A stretch of DNA of 64,000 nucleotides, from contig CM068828.1 in the NCBI GenBank assembly GCA_028554795.2, positions 13,578,314 through 13,642,313 of the forward strand, given 5' to 3'. The stretch is from Sinohyriopsis cumingii (taxonomy: Eukaryota > Mollusca > Bivalvia > Unionida > Unionidae). Under the pieces are notes generated by a model. The model did no database searches. It was not told where the DNA came from and saw nothing but the letters and a program-made list of their open reading frames with translations. Below, piece after piece: positions 63,481 through 64,000 of the stretch. The position numbers were made by a program, and so were the translations under genes. Each line of letters opens with the position of its first letter. The stretch's first letter is position 1.

Positions 63481-64000
63481 ATATACATTAAAATAAATCA
63501 CAAATAGCTAAGCTAAACAAAAATAACAGGTAAATAGCCAAGTGGTCAAAGCGAAGGGAAACAAAGGCAATCAAACCACCTCCCTCGAAGAAAACATCTC
63601 ACGGCGAACATGGCAGTATCAAAAGGACGAGAAGACCAAAACAGAAACGGACACGGGATAAGGCAGAAAGAGCTGAAATAAAGAAGAGCAGGAAAAGGCA
63701 CAGAATGAAGTTAAACGTCCTAAGGCAGTAAAAGAAGAAAGAACAGGACACTTGCAGACCTTGGGGAATGAAGGCAGAAACAATGAAAAGAGTATGCCTC
63801 AAATAATCAAACCACCCCCACCCCCCAGTATGAAAAGAATTGCCTTCCCGAAATCAAACAAAAGAAATAAGGCCACCCACCCTCCCACATCTACTTATAA
63901 GTGTGAATGAGAAAGTGAGCGTGAATGTGTGTTGTCGGGATATGTGGGAAAAGCAGAAAAACGAACAAAAATGTCTATAGCCATCACACAAATATAGCAT
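63481..64000. other. Unclassified sequence after the LINE
   Basis: A-rich, then a less biased stretch (from about 63,520) with no coding frame; it could be further LINE tail or a different repeat. A C run lies at 63,815-63,827. Confidence 0.4.

Noticed and set aside
63530-63600. tRNA-like or SINE head (AGCCAAGTGGTCAAAGCG)
   Set aside because: A-box-like word only; no B box at the right distance.

Overview
The window is animal genomic DNA: AT-rich, intron-bearing, full of microsatellites and dominated by mobile elements. Two copies of a tRNA-derived SINE, a (CAA)n-tailed repeat and the mix of CR1/L2-, Tx1- and I-type LINEs with Polinton-class elements suggest a lophotrochozoan, probably a mollusc and perhaps a bivalve. 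This is inferred from repeat style, not from a species-specific gene. Host coding sequence is sparse.

Layout. 1-7.3 kb is almost empty apart from one SINE and simple repeats. A Tx1/L1-type LINE begins at about 7.36 kb. A complete-looking Polinton/adintovirus-type element (8,294-23,632; 15.3 kb) splits it, with ~240-bp terminal inverted repeats and a 6-bp target duplication (TAGAAC) at the end of the first part of the LINE ORF1. The rest of the LINE runs from 23.63 to 27.47 kb and is decayed. A plus-strand host gene starts at 29,579. Its exons at 29,579-29,946, 36,084-36,196 and probably 40,283-40,368 join in matching phase, and the first two encode a ParB/sulfiredoxin-like domain. Its ~6-kb first intron holds a much older, heavily decayed Polinton remnant. 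Between 39.8 and 46.5 kb there are candidate last exons of one or more minus-strand host genes, plus a second SINE copy. A CR1/L2-type LINE 3' end lies at 46.7-47.6 kb.

From 48.1 to about 54.9 kb lies a second, broken virus-like element. It has a protein-primed-type PolB gene, a BIR (IAP-like) gene, a zinc-knuckle region, and a divergently arranged gene pair whose two outer 3' ends each carry a textbook replication-dependent histone mRNA stem-loop plus a purine-rich downstream element at identical 12-nt spacing. This is the most unexpected signal in the window. From 57.6 to about 63.5 kb there is a nearly full-length I/Nimb-like LINE with RNase H, an intact ORF1, an ORF2 carrying four in-frame stops and about two frameshifts, and an A-B-A-B repeat in its 3' UTR.

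How the parts work together. The whole Polinton carries the standard set: packaging ATPase, integrase, DNA polymerase, adenain-type protease, double-jelly-roll capsid protein, pX/pVI-like core proteins, a phospholipase A2 protein and a fibre-like coiled-coil locus. Unusual additions are a superfamily-1 helicase fused to the polymerase and a NUMOD/HNH endonuclease. Virus-like elements are treated as fossils: parts are named, but no breaks are itemised.
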